In this document: positions 53,897-64,000 of the stretch, in pieces
How positions within the stretch are numbered: position 1 is the first letter of the stretch
Layout of the letters: the number at the start of each line of letters is the position of its first letter
NCBI RefSeq assembly: GCF_937616625.2
Contig: NC_065572.1
Location: 38,653,653 to 38,717,652 of the forward strand
Source of the DNA: Mercurialis annua
Lineage: Eukaryota; Streptophyta; Magnoliopsida; Malpighiales; Euphorbiaceae
DNA length: 64,000 bases
Direction of reading: 5' to 3'
Notes under the pieces: generated by a model
Told to the model about the DNA's origin: nothing
What the model saw: the letters and a program-made list of their open reading frames with translations, nothing else
The model's database searches: none
Made by a program: the position numbers and the translations under genes

Positions 53897-54185
53897 GGGT
53901 TAAATGCAAATTCATACACCAACTTTGACCTAATTTGCAATTACAACATAAACTTTGAAACTTGGCAATGTCAGTAACCAACTTTACACTTTTGGCAAAT
54001 CGATACACCAAACTCAAAAAACACTAACGTGGACATTGTAATACACCGCCATTTGTCGTTTTATGATTGGTCGGTGTACCAATTTGCCAAGAAATGAAAG
54101 TTGGTTACCGACATTGCCAAGTTTAAAAGTTTATGTTGTAATTGCAAATTAGGTCAAAGTTGGTGTATGAATTTGCATTTAACCC
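53897..54185. mobile_element. 289-bp long-TIR MITE in the satellite (MITE-2 family)
   Basis: Starts GGGTTAAATGCAAATTCATA and ends with its inverse, ...GCATTTAACCC. The inverted ends are about 113 bp each (53897-54009 and 54073-54185) and differ at only a few positions. A perfect 9-bp target duplication, TTTTAGTAA, flanks it (53888-53896 and 54186-54194); this is the satellite's own TTTTTAGYAATTTAAG segment. It is unrelated in sequence to MITE-1. Long inverted ends and a 9-bp duplication again suggest a non-autonomous MULE. The centre contains no gene. Confidence 0.93.
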
Positions 54186-55862
54186 TTTTAGTAATTTAAG
54201 CAAAATGTTTACAAACGTTACGAAACAAATCCAAGCGTTTAACCTTTTTAGACATATAAGCCGAACGTTTACAAACATTACCAAACAAATCCAAGCGTTT
54301 CACCTTTTTAGCATTTTAAGCCAAAAACTTACAAACATTACGAAACAAATCCAAGAGTTTCCCCATTTTAGCACTTTAAGCCAAACATTTACAAACGTTG
54401 CCAAATAAATACAAACGTTTCACCTTTTTAGCGATTTAAGTCAAACGTTTACAAACGTTACGAAACAAATCCAAACGTTTCACCTTTTTAGCTATTTAAG
54501 CCAAACATTTACAATGGTTTAGAAACAAATCCAAATGTTTCACCTTTTTAGCAATTTAAGCCAAACGTTTACAAACGTTACGAAACAAATTCAAGCATTT
54601 CACCTTTTTAGCAATTTAAGCCAAACGTTTACAAACGTTACAAAACAAATCCAAGCGTTTCACCTTTTTAGTAATATTAGCGAAATGTTTACAAACGTTA
54701 GCAATTTAAGCGAAATGTTTAAAAACTTACGAAACAAATCCAAACGTTTCAACTTCTTAGCGATTTAAGCCAAACGTTTACAAATGTTACCAAATAAATC
54801 CAAACGTTTCCCCTTTATAATTTTATAAGCCAAACATTTACAAACGTTACGAAACAAATACAAACGTTTCCGCTTTTTAGCGATTTAAGCCAAACGTTTA
54901 CAAACATTACTAAATAAATCCAATCGTTTCTCCTTTTTAGCAATTTAAGCCAAACGTTTACAAACGTTACGAAACAAATCCAAACATTTCGCCTTTTTAG
55001 CAATTTAAGCCAAATGTTTACGAACATTACAAAAAAATTCAAACTTTTCCCCATTTTATCGAATTAAGCCAAACGTTTAAAACGTTACGAAACAAATCCA
55101 AACGTTTCACCTTTTGGCGATTTAAGCCAAACGTTTAAAACGTTACGAAACAAATCAAAACGTTTCGCCTTTTTAGCAATTTAAGCCAAACGTTTACGAA
55201 CATTACGAAAAAATTTCAAACGTTTCCCCATTTTATCGATTTAAGCCGAACGTTCAAAACGTCACGAAACAAATCCAAACGTTTCACCTTTTTGGCGATT
55301 TAAGCCAAACGTTTACAAACGGTACGAAACAAATCCAAATGTTTCACCTTTATAGCGATTTAAGCCAATCATTTACAAACGCTACAAAACAAATCTAAAT
55401 GTTTCACCTTTTTAGTAATATTAGCGAAATGTTTACAAACGTTAGCAATTTAAGCGAAATGTTTAAAAACTTACGAAACAAATCCAAACGTTTCAACTTC
55501 TTAGCGATTTAAGCCAAACGTTTACAAATGTTACCAAATAAATCCAAACGTTTCCCCTTTATAATTTTATAAGCCAAACATTTACAAACGTTACGAAACA
55601 AATACAAACGTTTCCGCTTTTTAGCGATTTAAGCCAAACGTTTACAAACATTACTAAATAAATCCAATCGTTTCTCCTTTTTAGCAATTTAAGCCAAACG
55701 TTTACAAACGTTACGAAACAAATCCAAACATTTCGCCTTTTTGGCGATTTAAGCCAAACGTTTACAAAAGGTACGAAACAAATCCAAATGTTTCACCTTT
55801 ATAGCAATTTAAGCCAAACGTTTACAAACGTTACAAAACAAATCCAAGCGTTTCACCTTTTT
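54186..55862 (+). repeat. Satellite right of MITE-2 with the start of a local triplication
   Basis: Regular monomers, then a block beginning AGTAATATTAGCG at 54670 that restarts at 55414 (744 bp later) and again at 55863 (449 bp later). Each copy proceeds through the TTTATAATTTTATAAGCC monomer and CAATCGTTTCTCC. The second copy is a truncated version, ending in the AAAAGGTACG monomer near 55767. No gene seen. Confidence 0.88.
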
Positions 55863-56620
55863 AGTAATATTAGCGAAATGTTTACAAACGTTAGCAATTT
55901 AAGCGAAATGTTTAAAAACTTACGAAACAAATCCAAACGTTTCAACTTCTTAGCGATTTAAGCCAAACGTTTACAAATGTTACCAAATAAATCCAAACGT
56001 TTCCCCTTTATAATTTTATAAGCCAAACATTTACAAACGTTACGAAACAAATACAAACGTTTCCGCTTTTTAGCGATTTAAGCCAAACGTTTACAAACAT
56101 TACTAAATAAATCCAATCGTTTCTCCTTTTTAGCAATTTAAGCCAAACGTTTACAAACGTTACGAAACAAATCCAAACATTTCGCCTTTTTAGCAATTTA
56201 AGCCAAATGTTTACGAACATTACAAAAAAATTCAAACTTTTCCCCATTTTATCGAATTAAGCCAAACGTTTAAAACGTTACGAAACAAATCCAAACGTTT
56301 CACCTTTTGGCGATTTAAGCCAAACGTTTAAAACGTTACGAAACAAATCCAAACGTTTCGCCTTTTTAGCAATTTAAGCCAAACGTTTACGAACATTACG
56401 AAAAAAATTTCAAACGTTTCCCCATTTTATCGATTTAAGCCGAACGTTCAAAACGTCACGAAACAAATCCAAACGTTTCACCTTTTTGGCGATTTAAGCC
56501 AAACGTTTACAAACGGTACGAAACAAATCCAAATGTTTCACCTTTATAGCGATTTAAGCCAATCATTTACAAACGCTACAAAACAAATCCAAATGTTTCA
56601 CCTTTTTAGCAATGTAAGCC

Positions 56621-56700
56621 AAACGTTTACAAACGTTAAAAAACGTTTACAAACGTTAAAAAACGTTTACAAACGATAAAAAACGTTTACAAACGTTGCG
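56621..56700 (+). repeat. 20-bp micro-repeat cluster 7
   Basis: Four AACGTTTAC decamers alternating with AACGTTAAA (one AACGATAAA variant), ending at AACGTTGCG. It lacks the CGTATAC variant of clusters 2-6, so it derives from the older state seen in cluster 1. Confidence 0.9.
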
Positions 56701-59700
56701 AAAAAATCCAAACGTTTCCTTTTTTTAGCGATTTAAGCAAAACGTTTAAAAGGTTACGCAACCAATCCAAATGTTTCACCTTTTTAGCAATTTAAGAGAA
56801 ACGTTTACAACCGTTACGAAACAAATCCAAGCGTTTCACCTTTTTAGCAATTTAAGCCAAATATTTACAAACGTTACGAAACAAATCCAAGCGTTTCACC
56901 TTTTTAGCAATTTAAGCAAAACATTTACGAACGTTACGAAACAAATCCAAACGTTTCACTTTTTTTGCGATTTAAGCCAAACGTTTGCAAACGTTACGAA
57001 ACAAATACAAACCTTTCCCCTTTTAGCGATTTAAGCCAAATGTTTTCAAACGTTACGAAAGAAATCCAAATATTTCACCTTTTTAGCGATTTAAGCCAGA
57101 CGTTTACAAACGTTACAAAACAAATCGAAATATTTCACCTTATTAGCAATTTAAGCAAAACGTTTACGAACTTTACGAAACAAATCCAAGCGTTTCACCT
57201 TTTTAGCAATTCAAGCCGATGGTTTACAACCGTTACGAAACAAATCCAAACATTTCACCTTTTAAGCGATTTAAGACAAACCTTTACAAACATTACGAAA
57301 CAAATCTAAACGTTTCACCTTTTGAGCGATTTAAGCGAAACGTTTGCAAACGTTACGAAACAAATCTAGACGTTTCACCTTTTTAGCGATTTAAGCAAAA
57401 CGTTTACAAACGGTAAGAAACAAATCGAAATGTTTCACCTTTTGAGCGATTTAAGCCAATCGTTTACAAACGCTACGAAACAAATCCCAACGTTTCGCCT
57501 TTTTTGCAAATTCAGCCAAAGATTTACAAACGTTATGAAACAAATCCAAATGTTTCACTTTTTTTGCGATTTAAGCCAAACGTTTGCAAACGTTACGAAA
57601 CAAATACAAACCTTTCCCCTTTTAGCGATTTAAGCCAAACGTTTTCAAACGTTACGAAAGAAATCCAAATATTTCACCTTTTTAGTGATTTAAGCCAGAC
57701 GTTTACAAACGTTACAAAACAAATCCAAATATTTCACCTTTTTAGCAATTTAAGCCAAAAGTTTACAATCGTTACGAAAGAAAACCAAACGTTTAAAACG
57801 TTATGAAACAAATTAAAACGTTTCACATTTTTAGCGATTTAAGCCAAACATTTAAAAACGTTATGAAACAAAACCAAGCGTTTCACCTTTTTAGCAATTT
57901 AAGCCAAACGTTTACAAACATTACAAAACAAATCCAAGCGTTTCACCTTTTTAAGCAATTTAAGCCCAACGTTTACCAAAGTTACGAAACAAATCCAAAC
58001 GTTTCAACTTTTTAGCAATTTAAGCCAAACGTTTAGAAACGTTACGAAACAAATCCAAACGTTTCACCTTTTCATCGATTTAAGCCAAACATTTACAATG
58101 CTTTTGAAACAAATCCAAAAGTTTCACTTATTTAGAAATTTAAGCAAAACGTTATAAAATAAATCCAAGCGTTTCACCTTTTTAACAATTTAAGCCAAAC
58201 GTTTACAAACGGTACAAAAAAAATCCAAGCATTTCACCTTTTTAGCAATTTAAGCGAAATGTTTACAAACATTACGAAACAAATCCAAACGTTCCACCTT
58301 TTAGCGATTTAAGCGAAATGTTTAAAAATATTACGAAACAAATCCAAATGTTTCACCTTTTTAGTAATTTAAGCAAAACGTTTACAAACATTACAAAACA
58401 AATCCAAGCGTTTCACCTTTTTAGCAATTTAAGCAAAATGTTTACAAACAATACGAAACAAATCCAAGCGTTGCACCTTTTTAGAATTTTAAGCCAAACG
58501 TTTACAAACATTACGAATCAAATCCAAGCGTTTCACCTTTTTAGCAATTTTAGCCAAACGTAAACAAACATTACGAAAAAAACCAGGCGTTTAACCTTTT
58601 TAGCAATTTAAGCAAAACGTTTACAAACGTTACGAAACAAATCCAAGCGTTTCACCTTTTCAGCAATTGAAGCCAAGCGTTTACAAATATTACGAAACAA
58701 ATCCAAGCGTTTCACCTTTTTAGAAATGTAAGCCAAACGTTTACAAACGTTGCGAAACAAATCTAAGCGTTTCACCTTTTTAGCAATTTAAGCCAAACGT
58801 TTACAAACGTTACGAAACAAATCCGAACGTTTGACCTCTTAAGCGATTTAAGCCAAATGTTTACAAACGATACGAAACAAATCCAAACGCTTCACCTTTT
58901 TAGCAATTTAAGCCAAACCCTTACAAACGTTACGAAACAAATCCAAACGTTTCACCTTTTTAGCGATTTAAGCCAAATGTTTACAAACGTTGCCAAACAA
59001 ATCTAAATTTTTTCACCTTTTTAACGATTTAAGCCAAACGTTTACAAACGTTACGAAACAAATCCAAACGTTTCACCTTTTTAGCGATTTAAGGCAACCG
59101 TTTTCAAACGTTACGGAACAAATCCAAATATTTCACCTTTTAGCGATTTAAGCCAAACGTTTACAAACGTTACAAAACAAATCCAAATGTTTCACCTTTT
59201 TAGCAATTTAAGCAAAGCGTTTACAAACGTTATGAAATGAAACCAAACGTTTAAAACGTTATGAAACTAATTAAAGCTTTTCACATTTTTAGCGATTTAA
59301 GCCAAACGTTTACAAACGTTACGAAACAAAATCAAGCGTTTCACCTTTTTAGCAATTTAAGCCAAACGTTTACAAACATTACAAAACAAATCCAAGCGTT
59401 TCACCTTTTTTAGCAATTTAAGCCAAATGTTTACAAACGTTACGAAATAAATCCAAGCATTTCACCTTTTTTGTAATGTAAGCCAAACGTCTACAAACAT
59501 TACAAAACAAATTCAAGCGTTTCACTTTTTTAGCAATTTAAGCGAAATGTTTACAAACCTTACGAAACAAATCCAAGCGTTTAACCTTTTTAGACATTTA
59601 AGCCAAACGTTTACAAACATTACCAAACAAATCCAAGCGTTTCACCTTTTTAGCATTTTAAGCCAAAAATTTACAAACATTACGAAACAAATCCAAGAGT

Positions 59701-60770
59701 TTCACGATTTTAGCAATTTAAGCCAAACATTTACAAACGTTACCAAATAAATCCAAACGTTTCAACTTTTTAGCGATTTAAGTCAAACATTTACAAACGT
59801 TACGAAACAAATCCAAACGTTTCACCTTTTTAGCTATTTAAGCCAAACATTTACAATGGTTTAGAAACAAATTCAAATGTTTCACCTTTTTAGCAATTTA
59901 AGCCAAACGTTTACAAACGTTACGAAACAAATTCAAGCATTTCCCCTTTTTAGCAATTTAAGCCAAACATTTACAAACGTTACAAAAGAAATCCAAGCGT
60001 TTCACCTTTTTAGTAATTTTAGAGAAATGTTTACAAACGTTTGCAATTTAAGCGAAATGTTTAAAAACTTACGAAACAAATCCAAACGTTTCAACTTTTT
60101 AGCGATTTAAGCCAAACGTTTACAAATGTTACTAAATAAATCAAAACGTTTCCCCTTTATAGCTTTATAAGACAAACGTTTACAAACGTTACGAAACAAA
60201 TACAAATGTTTCCCCTTTTTAGCGATTTAAGCCAAACGTTTACAAACATTACTAAATAAATCCAAACGTTTCTCCTTTTTAGCAATTTAAGCCAAACGTT
60301 TACAAACGTTACGAAACAAATCCAAATATTTCACCTTTTTAGCAATTTAAGCCAAACGTTTACGAACATTACGAAAAAAATTCAAACGTTTCCCCATTTT
60401 ATCGAATTAAGCCAAACGTTTAAAACGTTACGAAACAAATCCAAACGTTTCACCTTTTGGCGATTTAAGCCAAACGTTTAAAACGTTACGAAACAAATCC
60501 AAACTTTTCGCCTTTTTAGCAATTTAAGCCAAACGTTTACGAACATTACGAAAAAATTTCAAACGTTTCCCCATTTTATCGATTTAAGCCGAACGTTCAA
60601 AACGTCATGAAACAAATCCAAACGTTTCACCTTTTTGGCGATTTAAGCGAAACGTTTACAAACGGTACGAAACAAATCCAAATGTTTCACCTTTATAGCG
60701 ATTTAAGACAATCATTTACAAACGCTACGAAACAAATCCAAATGTTTCACCTTTTTAGCAATGTAAGCCA

Positions 60771-60847
60771 AACGTTTACAAACGTTAAAAAACGTTTACA
60801 AACGTTAAACAACGTTTACAAACGTTAAAAAACGTTTACGAACGTTG
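60771..60847 (+). repeat. 20-bp micro-repeat cluster 8
   Basis: Four AACGTTTAC decamers and three TTAAA/TTAAAC decamers, with private variants AACGTTAAAC and AACGTTTACG. Confidence 0.88.
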
Positions 60848-61169
60848 CGAAAAAATCCAAACGTTTTCTTTTTTTAGCGATTTAAGCAAAACGTTTAAAA
60901 GGTTACGCAACCAATCCAAATGTTTCACCTTTTTAGCAATTTAAGAGAAACGTTTACAGCCGTTACGAAACAAATCCAAGCGTTTCACCTTTTTAGCAAT
61001 TTAAGCCAAATATTTACAAACGTTACGAAACAAATCCAAGCGTTTCACCTTTTTAGCAATTTAAGCAAAACGTTTACGAACGTTACGAAACAAATCCAAG
61101 CGTTTCACCTTTTTAGCAATTCAAGCCGAACGTTTACAACCGTTACAGAACAAATCCAAACATTTCACC

Positions 61170-64000
61170 TTTTAAGCGATTTTAGCGAAATATTTACAAA
61201 CGTTAGCGATTTAAGCGAAATGTTTAAAAACTTACGAAACAAATCCAAACGTTTCAACTTCTTAGCGATTTAAGCCAAACGTTTACAAATGTTACCAAAT
61301 AAATCCAAACGTTTCCCCTTTATAATTTTATAAGCCAAACATTTACAAACGTTACGAAACAAATACAAACGTTTCCGCTTTTTAGCGATTTAAGCCAAAC
61401 GTTTACAAACATTACTAAATAAATCCAATCGTTTCTCCTTTTTAGCAATTTAAGCCAAACGTTTACAAACGTTACGAAACAAATCCAAACATTTCGCCTT
61501 TTTAGCAATTTAAGCCAAATGTTTACGAACATTACAAAAAAATTCAAACTTTTCCCCATTTTATCGAATTAAGCCAAACGTTTAAAACGTTACGAAACAA
61601 ATCCAAACGTTTCACCTTTTGGCGATTTAAGCCAAACGTTTAAAACGTTACGAAACAAATCCAAACGTTTCGCCTTTTTAGCAATTTAAGCCAAACGTTT
61701 ACGAACATTACGAAAAAAATTTCAAACGTTTCCCCATTTTATCGATTTAAGCCGAACGTTCAAAACGTCACGAAACAAATCCAAACGTTTCACCTTTTTG
61801 GCGATTTAAGCCAAACGTTTACAAACGGTACGAAACAAATCCAAATGTTTCACCTTTATAGCGATTTAAGCCAATCATTTACAAACGCTACGAAACAAAT
61901 CCAAATGTTTCACCTTTTTAGCAATGTAAGCCAAACGTTTACAAACGTTAAAAAACGTTTACAAACGTTAAAAAACGTTTACAAACGTTGCGAAAAAATC
62001 CAAACGTTTCCTTTTTTTAGCGATTTAAGCAAAACGTTTAAAAGGTTACGCAACCAATCCAAATGTTTCACCATTTTAGCAATTTAAGAGAAACGTTTAC
62101 AACCGTTACGAAACAAATCCAAGCGTTTCACCTTTTTAGCAATTTAAGCCAAATATTTACAAACGTTACGAAACAAATCCAAGCGTTTCACCTTTTTAGC
62201 AATTTAAGCAAAACATTTACGAACGTTACGAAACAAATCCAAACGTTTCACTTTTTTTGCGATTTAAGCCAAACGTTTGCAAACGTTACGAAACAAATAC
62301 AAACCTTTCCCCTTTTAGCGATTTAAGCCAAATGTTTTCAAACGTTACGAAAGAAATCCAAATATTTCACCTTTTTAGCGATTTAAGCCAGACGTTTACA
62401 AACGTTACAAAACAAATCGAAATATTTCACCTTATTAGCAATTTAAGCAAAACGTTTACGAACTTTACGAAACAAATCCAAGCGTTTCACCTTTTTAGCA
62501 ATTCAAGCCGATGGTTTACAACCGTTACGAAACAAATCCAAACATTTCACCTTTTAAGCGATTTAAGACAAACCTTTACAAACATTACGAAACAAATCTA
62601 AACGTTTCACCTTTTGAGCGATTTAAGCGAAACGTTTGCAAACGTTACGAAACAAATCTAGACGTTTCACCTTTTTAGCGATTTAAGCAAAACGTTTACA
62701 AACGGTAAGAAACAAATCGAAATGTTTCACCTTTTGAGCGATTTAAGCCAATCGTTTACAAACGCTACGAAACAAATCCCAACGTTTCGCCTTTTTTGCA
62801 AATTCAGCCAAAGATTTACAAACGTTATGAAACAAATCCAAATGTTTCACTTTTTTTGCGATTTAAGCCAAACGTTTGCAAACGTTACGAAACAAATACA
62901 AACCTTTCCCCTTTTAGCGATTTAAGCCAAACGTTTTCAAACGTTACGAAAGAAATCCAAATATTTCACCTTTTTAGCGATTTAAGCCAGACGTTTACAA
63001 ACGTTACAAAACAAATCCAAATATTTCACCTTTTTAGCAATTTAAGCCAAAAGTTTACAATCGTTACGAAACAAAACCAAACGTTTAAAACGTTATGAAA
63101 CAAATTAAAACGTTTCACATTTTTAGCGATTTAAGCCAAACATTTAAAAACGTTATGAAACAAAACCAAGCGTTTCACCTTTTTAGCAATTTAAGCCAAA
63201 CGTTTACAAACATTACAAAACAAATCCAAGCGTTTCACCTTTTTAAGCAATTTAAGCCCAACGTTTACCAAAGTTACGAAACAAATCCAAACGTTTCAAC
63301 TTTTTAGCAATTTAAGCCAAACGTTTAGAAACGTTACGAAACAAATCCAAACGTTTCACCTTTTCATCGATTTAAGCCAAACATTTACAATGCTTTTGAA
63401 ACAAATCCAAAAGTTTCACTTATTTAGAAATTTAAGCAAAACGTTATAAAATAAATCCAAGCGTTTCACCTTTTTAACAATTTAAGCCAAACGTTTACAA
63501 ACGGTACAAAAAAAATCCAAGCATTTCACCTTTTTAGCAATTTAAGCGAAATGTTTACAAACATTACGAAACAAATCCAAACGTTCCACCTTTTAGCGAT
63601 TTAAGCGAAATGTTTAAAAATATTACGAAACAAATCCAAATGTTTCACCTTTTTAGCAATTTAAGCAAAACGTTTACAAACATTACAAAACAAATCCAAG
63701 CGTTTCACCTTTTTAGCAATTTAAGCAAAATGTTTACAAACAATACGAAACAAATCCAAGCGTTGCACCTTTTTAGAATTTTAAGCCAAACGTTTACAAA
63801 CATTACGAAACAAATCCAAGCGTTTCACCTTTTTAGCAATTTTAGCCAAACGTAAACAAACATTACGAAAAAAACCAGGCGTTTAACCTTTTTAGCAATT
63901 TAAGCAAAACGTTTACAAACGTTACGAAACAAATCCAAGCGTTTCACCTTTTCAGCAATTGAAGCCAAGCGTTTACAAATATTACGAAACAAATCCAAGC
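61170..64000 (+). repeat. 5.3-kb higher-order unit, copy 2 (runs off the right edge)
   Basis: Counterpart of 55863-58708 in the first copy, so a little over half of the unit is visible. The start is marked by AGCGATTTTAGCGAAATATTTAC at about 61172, where the order changes from the preceding monomers. Single differences such as AGTAATTT (58372) versus AGCAATTT (63654) are scattered. The satellite is still in progress at base 64000. Confidence 0.92.
61933..61991 (+). repeat. 20-bp micro-repeat cluster 9
   Basis: Three AACGTTTAC decamers alternating with two AACGTTAAA decamers, one 20-bp period shorter than cluster 7 in the sister unit. Confidence 0.9.

Larger units (their letters stand above)
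55863..61169 (+). repeat. 5.3-kb higher-order unit, copy 1
   Basis: About 88 monomers, repeated from about 61170. Landmarks recur at constant spacing: 56771/62063, 57430/62722 and 58318/63610, all 5,292 bp apart. The leftmost landmark pair, 56008/61320, is 5,312 bp apart because the micro-repeat cluster in this copy is 20 bp longer. Identity between the copies is very high: from 56965 to 58300 only isolated differences are visible. The right third (58700-61160) is a further relative of the 4.3-kb unit. No gene seen. Confidence 0.92.

Noticed and set aside
5278..64000. Possible CRISPR-like array (regular short repeats)
   Set aside because: There are no unique spacers. The whole 60-bp period is repeated, no cas genes exist, and the context is eukaryotic with LTR and MITE insertions.
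5278..64000. Inverted segments of the satellite
   Set aside because: I looked for the reverse-complement monomer (for example AAAGGTGAAACG) and saw none. The array is head-to-tail throughout.

Overview
The window is almost entirely one tandem-repeat (satellite) array from a eukaryotic nuclear genome. It is most likely an angiosperm: the interrupting sequences look like a plant Ty3/gypsy-type LTR and two families of plant-style non-autonomous MITEs. I see no convincing protein-coding gene, rRNA, tRNA or CRISPR array, and nothing bacterial. The array monomer is 60 bp, about 35% G+C, always in the same head-to-tail orientation, and it runs off both ends of the window. A clean monomer can be read at 22321-22380. 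The many open reading frames of 60-175 codons are by-products of a stop-poor 60-bp monomer (60 = 20 codons).

Layout: 1-225 is satellite. 226-5277 is a truncated LTR-retrotransposon (internal remnant 226-2769, then one 2.5-kb LTR 2770-5277) carrying a nested 383-bp MITE at 3023-3405. 5278-10055 is old, divergent satellite. A relative of the same MITE sits in the array at 10056-10425. 10659-20041 holds five tandem copies of a ~1,877-bp higher-order repeat (HOR). 20042-22518 is satellite. 22519-27540 and 27541 to about 34940 are two more copies of the superunit that begins near 6946, and each carries the MITE at the homologous place (24713-25095, 30676-31058). From 35500 on the array is built of related but MITE-free long units: two of ~4.3 kb (35500-44050), three of ~2.9 kb (44051-52766), a rearranged unit interrupted by a second, unrelated 289-bp MITE (53897-54185), a short local triplication (54670-56250), and a 5.29-kb unit whose second copy runs off the right end.

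The sequence reads as a layered record of satellite evolution. The 60-mer is itself made of decamers, three of which end in AAACGTT. Monomers fall into two linked subtypes. CpG sites are dense and are where much of the variation lies, as expected if cytosine methylation has been eroding the array. Local tandem amplification happened at several scales (10-20 bp, ~0.45-1.2 kb, 1.88 kb, 2.9 kb, 4.3 kb, 5-6 kb). Datable insertions with target-site duplications, and matching empty sites in other units, give relative timing. Whether the array is centromeric, pericentromeric, subtelomeric or an interstitial knob cannot be decided from the sequence alone.
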